The notes below the pieces were generated by a model. The model ran no database searches and was not told the origin of the DNA. It saw only the letters and a program-made list of their open reading frames with translations. DNA of 64,000 nucleotides from Parerythrobacter_A sp963838735. GTDB taxonomy: Bacteria > Pseudomonadota > Alphaproteobacteria > Sphingomonadales > Sphingomonadaceae. Positions within the stretch are counted from its first letter, which is position 1, and the number at the start of each line of letters is the position of its first letter. The stretch lies in assembly GCA_963838735.1 (NCBI GenBank), contig CAWISG010000003.1:372001-436000 (forward strand), read 5' to 3'. Below are positions 29,587 through 37,531 of this stretch, one piece after another. The translations under genes and the position numbers were made by a program.

Positions 29587-30734
29587 GCCGCGACCAGATC
29601 GCCATGCACCAGTTCGCCCAGCAAGGCATCCAGTACGCCTGCGCCCACCTCGGTCACACCGATGCGCCCGCGATCGCGCCACACGAACCCAAGGTTGCGA
29701 TAGAACGCAAACCGGTCCGCATCGATCAGCGCGGGTGTCGCAATCCCGAAGCGATTGGCCAGCGCAGGCAGGTTCACGCCTTCGCGCAGGCGCAGGCCCA
29801 TCAGCAACGCTTCCGATGCTGCTTCGGACGCATTGAGCGGGTTTCCTCGACGATACCGTTCCCGTCGAGCGCCACCGCCGCGCTCCAGTTCTCCGGTTTG
29901 CGATGGCGCTGCGTGGCAGAACCGCCGCGCCTGCCGTGCGCCCCAGGGCCGATACCGAGGTAGTCACCATAGCGCCAGTAGGTCAGGTTGTGGCGGCTTT
30001 CCTCGCCTGCGCGGGCATGGTTGCTCGTCTCGTAAGCAGGGCGTCCGGCAGCTGCCGTCATTTCGCGGGTGAGGGCAAACAGGTCGGCCGCGGGGTCGGG
30101 TTCCATTGGCGACAGTTTTCCACGCCTGACATCGGTTGCAAAGCGCGTGCCGGGTTCGATGGTAAGCTGGTATAGAGACAGATGGTCTGTGTCGAAAGCG
30201 AGGGCGCGGGCGAGTTCCGCTCGGCCACATCGCCTCGGTCTGGTCGGGACGTGCATAGATCAGGTCGATGCTGACCCGGTCGAACATCTTCTGCGCCGTG
30301 TCGAGCGCGGCAAGGCTTTCCGCCACATTGTGCAGCCTGCCCAGCTTTTGCAGCGCCGCGTTATCCAACGCTTGAAGCCCAAGCGATACGCGGTTGACGC
30401 CAGCGGCGGCAATATCGGCGAAACGCTGTGCCTCGACCGAGGACGGATTCGCCTCCAGCGTTATCTCGATATCGGGGGCAAAACCCCACAACGCCTCGGC
30501 CTCGCGCAGCAACGCGGCCACCAGCGAAGGCGGCATGAGCGACGGCGTACCACCACCAAAGAATATAGATGCCAGCGGTGCCCCGTCGCTTGCGCCATGT
30601 TCGTAGCGCATGTCCGTAATAAGGTCGCGCTGCCAAATTGCGGTGTCGACCGTGGCGCGCACATGGCTGTTGAAGTCGCAGTAAGGACACTTCTTGGCGC
30701 AGAATGGCCAGTGGATATAAAGCGCGCGCGCCAT
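29583..30734 (-). pseudogene. hemW: heme chaperone HemW-like radical SAM protein, with two frameshifts
   Basis: HemW is a radical SAM protein related to oxygen-independent coproporphyrinogen oxidase and delivers heme. The start (MARALYIHWPFCAKKCPYC) has the Fe-S cysteines 12, 16 and 19, followed by FFGGGTPS. After IYARPDQTEAMW an extra base (GG at 30223-30224 on the plus strand) shifts the frame; the family continues in another frame as RAELARALAFDTDHLSLYQL. Near 29836 one base is missing, which returns reading to the original frame for LLMGLRLREGV to the end. The total length is a multiple of three because the two changes cancel. As written, the protein stops early. Opposite indels in a core operon suggest sequence error. 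Confidence 0.88.
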
Positions 30735-30736
30735 CG

Positions 30737-31375
30737 CTATCCTGCGGGGAACTGCGCCGCGACCAGTTTCGCGAACGCATCGGCGCGGTGGCTTTTTGCG
30801 TGTTTCGCCGCCGGTTCGATTTCGGCGAATGTCTGCTCGCTACCTTGCGGGACGAACACGGGATCATAGCCGAACCCCAGTTCGCCGCGCGGGGGCCAGG
30901 TCAGCGACCCTGCCGCTTTGCCTTCATACACCGCCTGCGCACCGTCGGGCCAGGCTATCGCCAGCACGCAATGGAACGCCGCGCTGCGATCCACATCCGG
31001 CCCTTGCTCAGCCAGCAGACCCTCGACCTTGCCCATCGCCATGTACCAGTCGCGCCCGGCGGAACCTTCGAACCATTGCCGCTCCGCCCAATCGGCTGTG
31101 TAAACGCCCGGTCGCCCGTCCAGCGCCGCAACCGACAGGCCGCTGTCATCGGCCAGCGCAACAATGCCCGAAGCGTCTGCCGCGGCGCGCGCTTTCAGCA
31201 GCGCATTCTCGACAAAGGTCGTGCCCGTCTCCTCCGGCTCCGGCAGGCCCAGCGACCCGGCGGACAGGCAACTTACGCCATGCGGTTCCACCAGGGCCGA
31301 AATCTCGGTCAGTTTACCCGCATTATGCGTGGCGATCACCAGCTTGCCGGAACCGAGGCGCGGGCCGTTCGTCAC
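30737..31375 (-). CDS. rdgB: non-canonical purine NTP pyrophosphatase (RdgB/HAM1)
   Basis: Hydrolyses dITP, XTP and similar deaminated nucleotides to the monophosphates, keeping them out of DNA. Its 212 residues show LVIATHNAGKLTE, ETGTTFVENALLKA, ADDSGLSVAAL and GFGYDPVF, all family motifs. I chose the GTG at 31375 because it overlaps the rph stop (GTGA); the open frame extends far upstream only as non-coding sequence antisense to hrcA. hemW begins two bases after its stop. Confidence 0.94.
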   Translation of the reverse strand: MTNGPRLGSGKLVIATHNAGKLTEISALVEPHGVSCLSAGSLGLPEPEETGTTFVENALLKARAAADASGIVALADDSGLSVAALDGRPGVYTADWAERQWFEGSAGRDWYMAMGKVEGLLAEQGPDVDRSAAFHCVLAIAWPDGAQAVYEGKAAGSLTWPPRGELGFGYDPVFVPQGSEQTFAEIEPAAKHAKSHRADAFAKLVAAQFPAG

Positions 31376-32091
31376 GCCACCGCGTCGCGCTGTGCGGCAA
31401 AGATGCCATCGCAGCCGATGCGGGCGAGGCGCAGGAGGCGCAGCAGCGCTTCCTCGTCGAAGGTCGCGCCTTCCGCCGTTGCCTGTACCTCGGCAATCTG
31501 GTTGCCCCCAATCAGCACAAAATTGGCGTCGGCATCCGCGCTGCTGTCTTCGTCGTAATCGAGGTCCAGCACGGGTGTGCCCTGATAAATACCACAGCTG
31601 ATCGCGGCGACGTGCTGTTCGATCGGATCGTGCGTGATGTCGCCCGACTTCATCAGGCCGTTCACCGCAAGGCGCAGTGCGACCCATGCGCCGGAGATCG
31701 ACGCGGTGCGGGTGCCGCCATCGGCCTGGATCACATCGCAATCCAGCGTGATCTGCCGCTCGCCCAGCTTCTTCATATCCACCACCGCGCGCAAGGAACG
31801 CCCGATAAGCCGCTGGATTTCCTGCGTTCGCCCGCTCTGCTTGCCGCGCGCTGCTTCCCGGCTTCCGCGGGTGTGGGTCGCACGGGGCAACATCGAGTAT
31901 TCGCCCGTGACCCAGCCTTCGCCCTTGCCTCGCAGCCACGGCGGAATGCGCTCTTCGATGCTGGCAGTGCACAGCACCTTGGTATCGCCGAAGCTGATCA
32001 GGCACGAACCCTCGGCATGTTTGGTATAGCCGGTTTCGATAATGACATCGCGCATTTCGTCGGCAGCGCGGCCGGAGGGACGTGTGGTCAT
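31372..32091 (-). CDS. rph: ribonuclease PH
   Basis: Phosphorolytic 3' exoribonuclease that trims tRNA 3' ends. Its 239 residues begin MTTRPSGRAADEMRDV, the family start, and contain SFGDTKVLCTAS, GEYSMLPRATHTR and DCDVIQADGGTRTASI. I chose the ATG at 32091; upstream in-frame codons would extend the protein into the regulatory gap. It is the first gene of the operon and divergent from hrcA. Confidence 0.95.
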   Translation of the reverse strand: MTTRPSGRAADEMRDVIIETGYTKHAEGSCLISFGDTKVLCTASIEERIPPWLRGKGEGWVTGEYSMLPRATHTRGSREAARGKQSGRTQEIQRLIGRSLRAVVDMKKLGERQITLDCDVIQADGGTRTASISGAWVALRLAVNGLMKSGDITHDPIEQHVAAISCGIYQGTPVLDLDYDEDSSADADANFVLIGGNQIAEVQATAEGATFDEEALLRLLRLARIGCDGIFAAQRDAVA

Positions 32092-32146
32092 TGGGTTGGT
32101 TTTCCATTTCGATTGATGCGCTGGCGGCGCTACAGGAAAGGCGGGG

Positions 32147-32171
32147 CCTTCGACAAGCACGTGTCGAACGG
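32147..32171. repeat. degenerate half copy of the glyS palindromic repeat
   Basis: The 25 bases from 32147, starting CCTTCGACAAGC and ending GAACGG, match one arm of the repeats inside glyS at about 21 of 25 positions. It lies alone in the rph-hrcA gap. Its own internal palindrome TTCGACA..TGTCGAA could instead be a regulatory site. Confidence 0.5.
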
Positions 32172-32209
32172 GTTTGAGCGTTGGGCCGAACGCGATTAGA
32201 AGCGCAGGC

Positions 32210-33271
32210 GTGGCCATATCTCCCCTCATCGAACTGACCGACCGCGCCCGCGCGATTTTCCAGCTGGTGGTGGAAGGCTATCTGGAAACAGGGCAGCCGG
32301 TCGGCTCCAAGACGCTGGCGGGCGACCGTACACTGAACCTTTCGCCGGCCTCGATCCGCAGTGTCCTTGCGCAATTGGAGGGCGTTGGCCTGCTGAGCGC
32401 GCCGCACACCAGCGCCGGGCGGATGCCGACCGATAACGGGCTGCGCCTGTTCGTCGATGGCATGATGCAGGTGGGGCAGCCGACCCGCACCGAACGCGAA
32501 CAAATCGAAACGCGCATTGGACACACCGGGGCGCAGACCGGATCGGTGGAGGAAGCGCTCGAGCGGGTCAGCGGCGTGCTTTCGGAGATGTCCGGCGCGG
32601 CGGGGATGGTGATGGTGCCACAGCGCGATCCGGCCCTGCGACAAGTCAGCCTGGTCGATCTGGGGCAGGGCAGGGTGCTTGCCGTGCTGGTGGGGGAGGA
32701 TGGCGGGGTCGAAAATCGCATTATCGAAGTGCCCGCCACCGCATCGCCTGCCACGCTCGAACAGGCATCCAACTACATCACCGCGCGTCTGGCCGGGCGG
32801 ACATTGCGTGACGCAGCGGCGGCCATGTCGACCGAGTTGGCGGAAGGCCGCACGCAACTGGACGCGGCCAGCGCCGATCTGGTCGCGCGCGGGCTTGTGG
32901 ACTGGAGCGAGGACGCCGCGCGCCGTCCGGTGCTGATCGTGCGCGGGCAAGCCAACCTGCTCGACGAAGCGGCGTTAAGCGACCTTGAGCGCGTCCGCAC
33001 CCTGATCGACGATCTGGAAAACAAGCAATCCATCGCCACCCTGCTGGAAAGCGCGCGCGATGCAGGCGCGACCCGCATTTTCATCGGCAGCGAGAACCCG
33101 CTGTTCGCACTGTCCGGCTCCTCCGTAATCGCCGCACCCTATCACGACAGCGAGGATCGGGTGGTCGGCGTGCTTGGCGTCATCGGCCCGACGCGGTTGA
33201 ATTACGCACGGGTGGTCCCCATGATAAATTTCACTGCCCGATCGCTGGGCAAACTCATCGGCCAAATCTAA
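32210..33271 (+). CDS. hrcA: heat-inducible transcription repressor HrcA
   Basis: Repressor of chaperone genes that binds CIRCE operators and is tuned by GroEL. Its 353 residues have an N-terminal winged helix (GQPVGSKTLAGDRTLNLSPASIRSVLAQLE), the conserved PHTSAGRMPTDNGLR, a GAF-like middle and the C-terminal GVLGVIGPTRLNYARVVP. I chose the GTG at 32210; a TTG at 32174 is possible but lies within the repeat-bearing gap. grpE follows 25 bases later. I see no CIRCE sequence near hrcA-grpE or dnaK-dnaJ. Confidence 0.93.
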   Translation: MAISPLIELTDRARAIFQLVVEGYLETGQPVGSKTLAGDRTLNLSPASIRSVLAQLEGVGLLSAPHTSAGRMPTDNGLRLFVDGMMQVGQPTRTEREQIETRIGHTGAQTGSVEEALERVSGVLSEMSGAAGMVMVPQRDPALRQVSLVDLGQGRVLAVLVGEDGGVENRIIEVPATASPATLEQASNYITARLAGRTLRDAAAAMSTELAEGRTQLDAASADLVARGLVDWSEDAARRPVLIVRGQANLLDEAALSDLERVRTLIDDLENKQSIATLLESARDAGATRIFIGSENPLFALSGSSVIAAPYHDSEDRVVGVLGVIGPTRLNYARVVPMINFTARSLGKLIGQI

Positions 33272-33296
33272 TTTCAAAGACTGTTACGGAACCGCA

Positions 33297-33914
33297 ATGA
33301 CTGACGAAACACCCACGCCCGACGCCGATCCGAAGAACGATCCCGCCGTTGCGAAGGAACTGGAAGGTGTGCCCGCCGAGTTTCTCGCCAACGCAGAGGA
33401 AGCCCATATCGACGGGGTTGGGCCGGACGAAGCGGTTAGTCTGGAAAACACGCTCGAACTGCTGCGCGGCGATCTCGAGAGTGCGAAGCAGGAAGTCCTA
33501 TATGCCAAGGCGGAGTCGCAGAATGTGCGCCGTCGTGCGGAAAAGGACATCGCCGACGCACGCACTTACGCCGCAACCGGTTTTGCGCGCGATGTGCTGT
33601 CGGTCGCCGACAACCTGTCGCGCGGGATCGAGGCGATCCCGCAGGAACTTCGCGAGGACGACAAGTTCAAGGGGCTGGTGAACGGCATCGAAGCCACCAT
33701 GCGCGAGCTGGAAAAGGTGTTCGGCCAGCACGGCATAACGCGCATCGCCGCGATGGGCTTGCCGCTCGACCCCAACCAGCACCAAGCCATGCTGGAAGTG
33801 CCCACGACGGACGAAGAACCCGGCACCATCGTTCAAGAAATGCAGAGCGGCTACATGATCAAGGACCGCCTGCTGCGCCCGGCAATGGTCGGCGTGGCGA
33901 AAAAGCCGGACTGA
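33297..33914 (+). CDS. grpE: nucleotide exchange factor GrpE
   Basis: Releases ADP from DnaK in the chaperone cycle. Its 205 residues have a long acidic N-terminal tail, the coiled-coil (LRGDLESAKQEVLYAKAESQ) and the beta-domain signature with FGQHGITRI, HQAMLEV and GYMIKDRLLRPAMVGV. ATG at 33297, cotranscribed with hrcA. A hairpin lies just after it. Confidence 0.95.
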   Translation: MTDETPTPDADPKNDPAVAKELEGVPAEFLANAEEAHIDGVGPDEAVSLENTLELLRGDLESAKQEVLYAKAESQNVRRRAEKDIADARTYAATGFARDVLSVADNLSRGIEAIPQELREDDKFKGLVNGIEATMRELEKVFGQHGITRIAAMGLPLDPNQHQAMLEVPTTDEEPGTIVQEMQSGYMIKDRLLRPAMVGVAKKPD

Positions 33915-33926
33915 CTGCTTTTCTAA

Positions 33927-33947
33927 ACCTGTGCTGTCAGCGCAGGT
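33927..33947 (+). other. hairpin after grpE
   Basis: ACCTGTGC and GCGCAGGT form an 8-bp stem (one G-U pair) with loop TGTCA, 12 bases after the grpE stop. No T-run follows, so it may be a processing or Rho-linked structure rather than an intrinsic terminator. Confidence 0.4.
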
Positions 33948-34014
33948 CAGGGCGAATACAGCCTCGCACGCGCACACGGCCCATTAACGGGGGCGGTTAA
34001 AGGACAGTACGATT

Positions 34015-34317
34015 ATGGCTTATTCGACCAGACTGACACTCGTTTCAATTGCTGCGGCAGGCTCTCTTGCCACCGCAGGCTGCGCGGAGAACTTTGCGCT
34101 GGAAGGCGCGGGCCTTGGCGCAGCCGCCGGTGCGGCAGCCGCTGTCATTACCGGCGAGGATTTCGAGACCTATACCCTGGCAGGTGCCGCTATTGGCGGC
34201 GCGGCTGGCTATTTCAAGGACAAGAACAACCGCTGCGACGGGTTCTACGACCGCAATGGTCGTTACGTCGACGATGATTGCCGAAATGACCGCCGTTTCT
34301 CGCGCTATTTTCGCTGA
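34015..34317 (+). CDS. small glycine-zipper exported protein
   Basis: A 100-residue protein with an N-terminal export signal ending ATAGC; a Thr at -3 makes the lipobox atypical, so lipidation is uncertain. The middle has glycine-zipper repeats (GAGLGAAAGAAAA.., GAAIGGAAG), and the tail is charged, with two Cys. Similar proteins sit in the outer membrane, but the function is unknown. ATG at 34015 after AAAGGAC. Confidence 0.7.
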   Translation: MAYSTRLTLVSIAAAGSLATAGCAENFALEGAGLGAAAGAAAAVITGEDFETYTLAGAAIGGAAGYFKDKNNRCDGFYDRNGRYVDDDCRNDRRFSRYFR

Positions 34318-34326
34318 CAAACGTGA

Positions 34327-34842
34327 CTACGCTGGTGCGGTCCCTGTTGCCCCGGGAAACCGCACCAGCAAGTCATACGCTTCGCCAGACGCGGCGCCTG
34401 CGATCTTCGCGCCGTTGCGCAAAAGAAAGGCGTGTTTCACGATCTCGGCCTGCTGCTCGATACCGTATCGAGTCAGCGGCCAGCCTGGTTTCAGGCTGTA
34501 ATCATAGCGCGCCCACGGCATGCGGTTGGTGACCAGGTACCAGTCGCCGCGTGTCTGGATCTGCCAGACGTGCACCATTTCGTGAATGAAAAGCCCCTGC
34601 CGCAACACCGGCACGGCGGCGAAGTCTTCGCAATAGCTGGGGCTGTCGGGGTGGAAGTGAATATGGCCACGCGGCGCCATCGTTACGCCGCGTGGCTGGA
34701 ACGCAAACCACTTGCGCCGCTTGATCCGCACCGGCGCGTAATCGATGGCTGTGCCGAAAACCGTTCGGGCCAGCGTCACTTCGCCCGCAGTCAGCGCTCG
34801 TTCGCCGCCAACCGGACAGAATGCCGGGCCCGCTTCGCTCAG
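34327..34842 (-). CDS. Vgr-related/DUF4157-like protein with HEMVH motif
   Basis: A protein of about 171 residues matching a sphingomonad family usually labelled Vgr-related. Key blocks are LTAGEVTLARTVFG, GHIHFHPDSPSY and the zinc-peptidase-like LFIHEMVHVWQ, then QQAEIVKHAF; His, Glu and His of HExxH are present. Whether it is a peptidase is unproven. The start is unclear: conserved residues begin before the first GTG (34779), so translation may begin at a CTG (34842) that overlaps the stop of the preceding copper-chaperone gene. Coordinates use that CTG; 34779 is the conventional alternative. Confidence 0.65.
   Translation of the reverse strand: MSEAGPAFCPVGGERALTAGEVTLARTVFGTAIDYAPVRIKRRKWFAFQPRGVTMAPRGHIHFHPDSPSYCEDFAAVPVLRQGLFIHEMVHVWQIQTRGDWYLVTNRMPWARYDYSLKPGWPLTRYGIEQQAEIVKHAFLLRNGAKIAGAASGEAYDLLVRFPGATGTAPA
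34331..34369. terminator. possible bidirectional hairpin between converging genes
   Basis: GCTGGTGCGGT at 34331-34341 and ACCGCACCAGC at 34359-34369 form a perfect 11-bp stem with a 17-base loop. It lies at the junction of the plus-strand small protein and the minus-strand Vgr-related gene, inside the last codons of the latter. No strong T-run follows on either strand, so termination is only suggested. Confidence 0.35.
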
Positions 34843-35318
34843 CGTTCTTCGCCGGCGGACTGGATTGTCACCGGGAAGCTCGTTTTGTCGCCGCCCGATA
34901 CAAACAGCGTGACTTCGGTAGTGCCACCCGCCGTCAGCTCGGGCGAAACGTCGAACGCCATGACATGCCGACCGCCTGGCTCGAACGTGATGGTGGTGCC
35001 GTTTGTCAGCGGCAGCGGCCCGCTTTCGCCCATTCGCATTTCGCCCTGCCAGTTGGAATATTCGTGCAGTTCTGCGCGCGCTGCGCCTGCCACGTCGGCC
35101 TTTGTCAGCGAAAGGCCGCGATCGGCGTTGTAGGCAAGGTCGAAATACACAGCGGCAGGCCGGTCCGCCACGGCGGGCAGGACCATACGTCCATTGGTGA
35201 TTTCCAGACCGGGTACGCCTTCGGGCGCGGCGACTTCGGCTTCCGTGCCCCTGTCGCATGCGGCCAGCGACAATGATGCGATACCCAATGCTGCGGCTGC
35301 GAAGGCGGTTCTTGTCAC
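34839..35318 (-). CDS. PCu(A)C-type periplasmic copper chaperone lipoprotein
   Basis: A 159-residue periplasmic protein that in characterised relatives carries Cu(I) to the CuA site of cytochrome c oxidase. It has a lipoprotein signal (ALGIASLSLAAC) and the copper motif: His in ELHEYSNWQ, Met in GEMRM, and GGRHVM with the final His-x-Met. I chose the GTG at 35318, preceded by AGGAG; longer frames run into the dnaK promoter. The Vgr-related gene overlaps its stop. Confidence 0.85.
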   Translation of the reverse strand: MTRTAFAAAALGIASLSLAACDRGTEAEVAAPEGVPGLEITNGRMVLPAVADRPAAVYFDLAYNADRGLSLTKADVAGAARAELHEYSNWQGEMRMGESGPLPLTNGTTITFEPGGRHVMAFDVSPELTAGGTTEVTLFVSGGDKTSFPVTIQSAGEER

Positions 35319-35368
35319 GGTGCACAACTCCTGCTCGATACTGGCGGTGGATGTAGCGTGCGGTGTCC

Positions 35369-35396
35369 CTTGTGCCAACCGAAACCGCACCTATAT
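35369..35396 (+). promoter_or_regulatory. RpoH-type heat-shock promoter of dnaK
   Basis: CTTG at 35369-35372, a 17-base spacer and CCTATAT at 35390-35396 match the alphaproteobacterial sigma-32 consensus (CTTG-N17-CYTATnT). The site is about 95 bases upstream of the dnaK ATG and just beyond the start of the divergent copper-chaperone gene. Confidence 0.75.
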
Positions 35397-35489
35397 CGCC
35401 GTCACCAACGAGCTGTCCGACCCGTTCTGCTGCATTGCGGGGAGCGCACGGGACGGCGTCCAACCAATGCAAGACGAAATGGGGAAATA

Positions 35490-37445
35490 ATGGCTAAAGT
35501 AATCGGTATCGACCTCGGCACCACCAACAGCTGCGTTGCCGTGATGGATGGCGGCAAGCCCAAGGTTATCGAAAATTCCGAAGGCGCCCGCACGACGCCT
35601 TCCATCGTCGCCTTCACCAAGGACGGCGAGCGCCTGATCGGCCAGCCTGCCAAGCGGCAGGCGGTGACGAACGGCGACAACACGATTTTCGCGGTGAAAC
35701 GCCTTATCGGTCGCCGTTTCGACGATCCGGTGACGAAGAAGGATACCGAGCTGGTTCCTTATGACATCGTAAAGGGCAAGAACGGCGATGCGTGGGTCAA
35801 GGCCGGCGGCGAGGAGTATTCGCCCAGCCAGGTCAGCGCATTCATCCTGCAAAAGATGAAGGAAACCGCAGAGAGCTACCTCGGCGAATCCGTGACGCAG
35901 GCTGTTATCACCGTGCCTGCTTATTTCAACGACGCCCAGCGTCAGGCGACCAAGGATGCCGGCCAGATTGCCGGCCTGGAAGTGCTGCGCATCATCAACG
36001 AGCCGACGGCGGCCGCGCTGGCCTACGGGCTGGACAAGGACGACGGCAAGACCATCGCGGTCTATGACCTTGGCGGTGGTACCTTCGACGTTTCCATTCT
36101 TGAAATCGGCGATGGCGTGTTCGAGGTGAAGTCCACTAACGGCGACACGTTCCTTGGCGGTGAAGACTTCGATACTGCAGTGGTGGAATACCTAGCGGAC
36201 CAGTTCAAATCGAAGGAGAACATGGACCTTCGCACGGATAAGCTGGCATTGCAGCGGCTCAAGGAAGCCGCGGAAAAGGCCAAGATCGAACTGTCCAGCG
36301 CGCAGAACACCGAAGTGAACCTGCCCTTCATCACCGCCCGTATGGAAGGCGGCGCGACAACGCCGCTGCATCTGGTGGAAACGATTACCCGCACCGATCT
36401 TGAAAAGATGGTCGCCAAGCTGATCGAACGCACCAAGGAGCCGATGAAGAAGGCACTGGCCGATGCCGGTGTTTCCTCCAGCGAGATCGACGAAGTCGTG
36501 CTGGTCGGCGGCATGACGCGGATGCCTAAGGTGCGCGAAGCCGTTCAGAAGTTCTTTGGCAAGGAACCGCATACCGGCGTAAATCCGGACGAGGTGGTTG
36601 CGATGGGCGCGGCCATACAGGCGGGCGTGTTGCAGGGCGACGTGAAGGACGTGCTGCTGCTCGACGTGACGCCGCTGTCGCTGGGTATCGAGACGGCGGG
36701 TGGCGTGTTCACGCGCATGATTGACCGCAACACCACGATCCCGACCAAGAAGAGCCAGACGTTCTCTACTTTCGAGGACAACCAGCAGGCGGTCACCATC
36801 AAGGTCCATCAGGGCGAACGCGAGATGGCGGCGGATAACAAGCTGCTCGGCAATTTCGACCTGCTCGGCATTCCCAGCGCGCCGCGCGGCGTGCCGCAGA
36901 TCGAGGTGACGTTCGACATCGACGCTAACGGCATCGTGAACGTCAGCGCCAAAGACAAGGGCACCGGCAAGGAACAGTCGATCAAGATCCAGGCCTCGGG
37001 CGGTCTGTCCGATGCGGATATCGACCAGATGGTGCAGGACGCCGAAAAGTTCGCGGAAGAAGACAAGAAGCGCCGCGAACAGGCCGAAGCGCGCAACCAG
37101 GCGGACAGCCTTGTCCATGCCACGCAGAAGCAGCTCGACGAACATGGCGATGCCATCGACGCCGACACCAAGTCTTCCGTCGAGGCAGCCTTGGCCGACA
37201 CTAAGACGGCGCTGGAAGGCGACGATGTGGAAGAAATCAACGCCAAAACTGCCGCGTTGACCGAAGTTGCCATGAAGATGGGCCAGCAGGTCTACGAGAA
37301 GGAACAGGCCAGCGCGGCAGCGTCGGGCGATGCCGGAGGTGATACCGATGCCGCCCCGGCAGACGATGATGTCGTTGACGCCGAATTCTCCGAAGTCGAC
37401 ACCGAAAACGATGCCGAAACCAACGACGATAGCTCCAAGAGCTAA
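35490..37445 (+). CDS. dnaK: chaperone DnaK (Hsp70)
   Basis: ATP-driven Hsp70 chaperone. Its 651 residues begin MAKVIGIDLGTTNSCVAVMD, with the phosphate loops DLGGGTFDVSILE and VGGMTRMPKVRE in the ATPase domain, the beta-sandwich substrate domain, and an acidic disordered tail. I chose the ATG at 35490. It is preceded by an RpoH-type promoter and followed by an intrinsic terminator before dnaJ. Confidence 0.97.
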   Translation: MAKVIGIDLGTTNSCVAVMDGGKPKVIENSEGARTTPSIVAFTKDGERLIGQPAKRQAVTNGDNTIFAVKRLIGRRFDDPVTKKDTELVPYDIVKGKNGDAWVKAGGEEYSPSQVSAFILQKMKETAESYLGESVTQAVITVPAYFNDAQRQATKDAGQIAGLEVLRIINEPTAAALAYGLDKDDGKTIAVYDLGGGTFDVSILEIGDGVFEVKSTNGDTFLGGEDFDTAVVEYLADQFKSKENMDLRTDKLALQRLKEAAEKAKIELSSAQNTEVNLPFITARMEGGATTPLHLVETITRTDLEKMVAKLIERTKEPMKKALADAGVSSSEIDEVVLVGGMTRMPKVREAVQKFFGKEPHTGVNPDEVVAMGAAIQAGVLQGDVKDVLLLDVTPLSLGIETAGGVFTRMIDRNTTIPTKKSQTFSTFEDNQQAVTIKVHQGEREMAADNKLLGNFDLLGIPSAPRGVPQIEVTFDIDANGIVNVSAKDKGTGKEQSIKIQASGGLSDADIDQMVQDAEKFAEEDKKRREQAEARNQADSLVHATQKQLDEHGDAIDADTKSSVEAALADTKTALEGDDVEEINAKTAALTEVAMKMGQQVYEKEQASAAASGDAGGDTDAAPADDDVVDAEFSEVDTENDAETNDDSSKS

Positions 37446-37464
37446 CGCGGGTATTTGGTGAACA

Positions 37465-37501
37465 GGGCCACCGCTCCCCCGGGTGCGGTGGCCCTCTTTT
37501 T
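37465..37501 (+). terminator. intrinsic terminator between dnaK and dnaJ
   Basis: A perfect 10-bp stem GGGCCACCGC/GCGGTGGCCC (37465-37474 and 37485-37494) is followed by TCTTTTT. Located 20 bases after the dnaK stop, it should end most dnaK transcripts and keep dnaJ levels lower, with partial readthrough. Confidence 0.88.
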
Positions 37502-37531
37502 GTTTGCGCTTATTGAGAATGGAGGTCGGCG

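Noticed and set aside
29587..29970. N-terminal extension of XerC to 29970
   Set aside because: The extra 128 residues are Arg/Ala/Gly-rich and are hemW sequence read out of frame; the family starts at MSDVALLEVW.
31376..32950. Upstream extension of the rdgB frame to 32950
   Set aside because: It is antisense to hrcA and overlaps rph; rdgB motifs begin just after 31375, where a GTG overlaps the rph stop.
33985..34002. Two TTAA boxes resembling a CtrA site
   Set aside because: The spacing is nine bases rather than the required seven and the flanks do not match.
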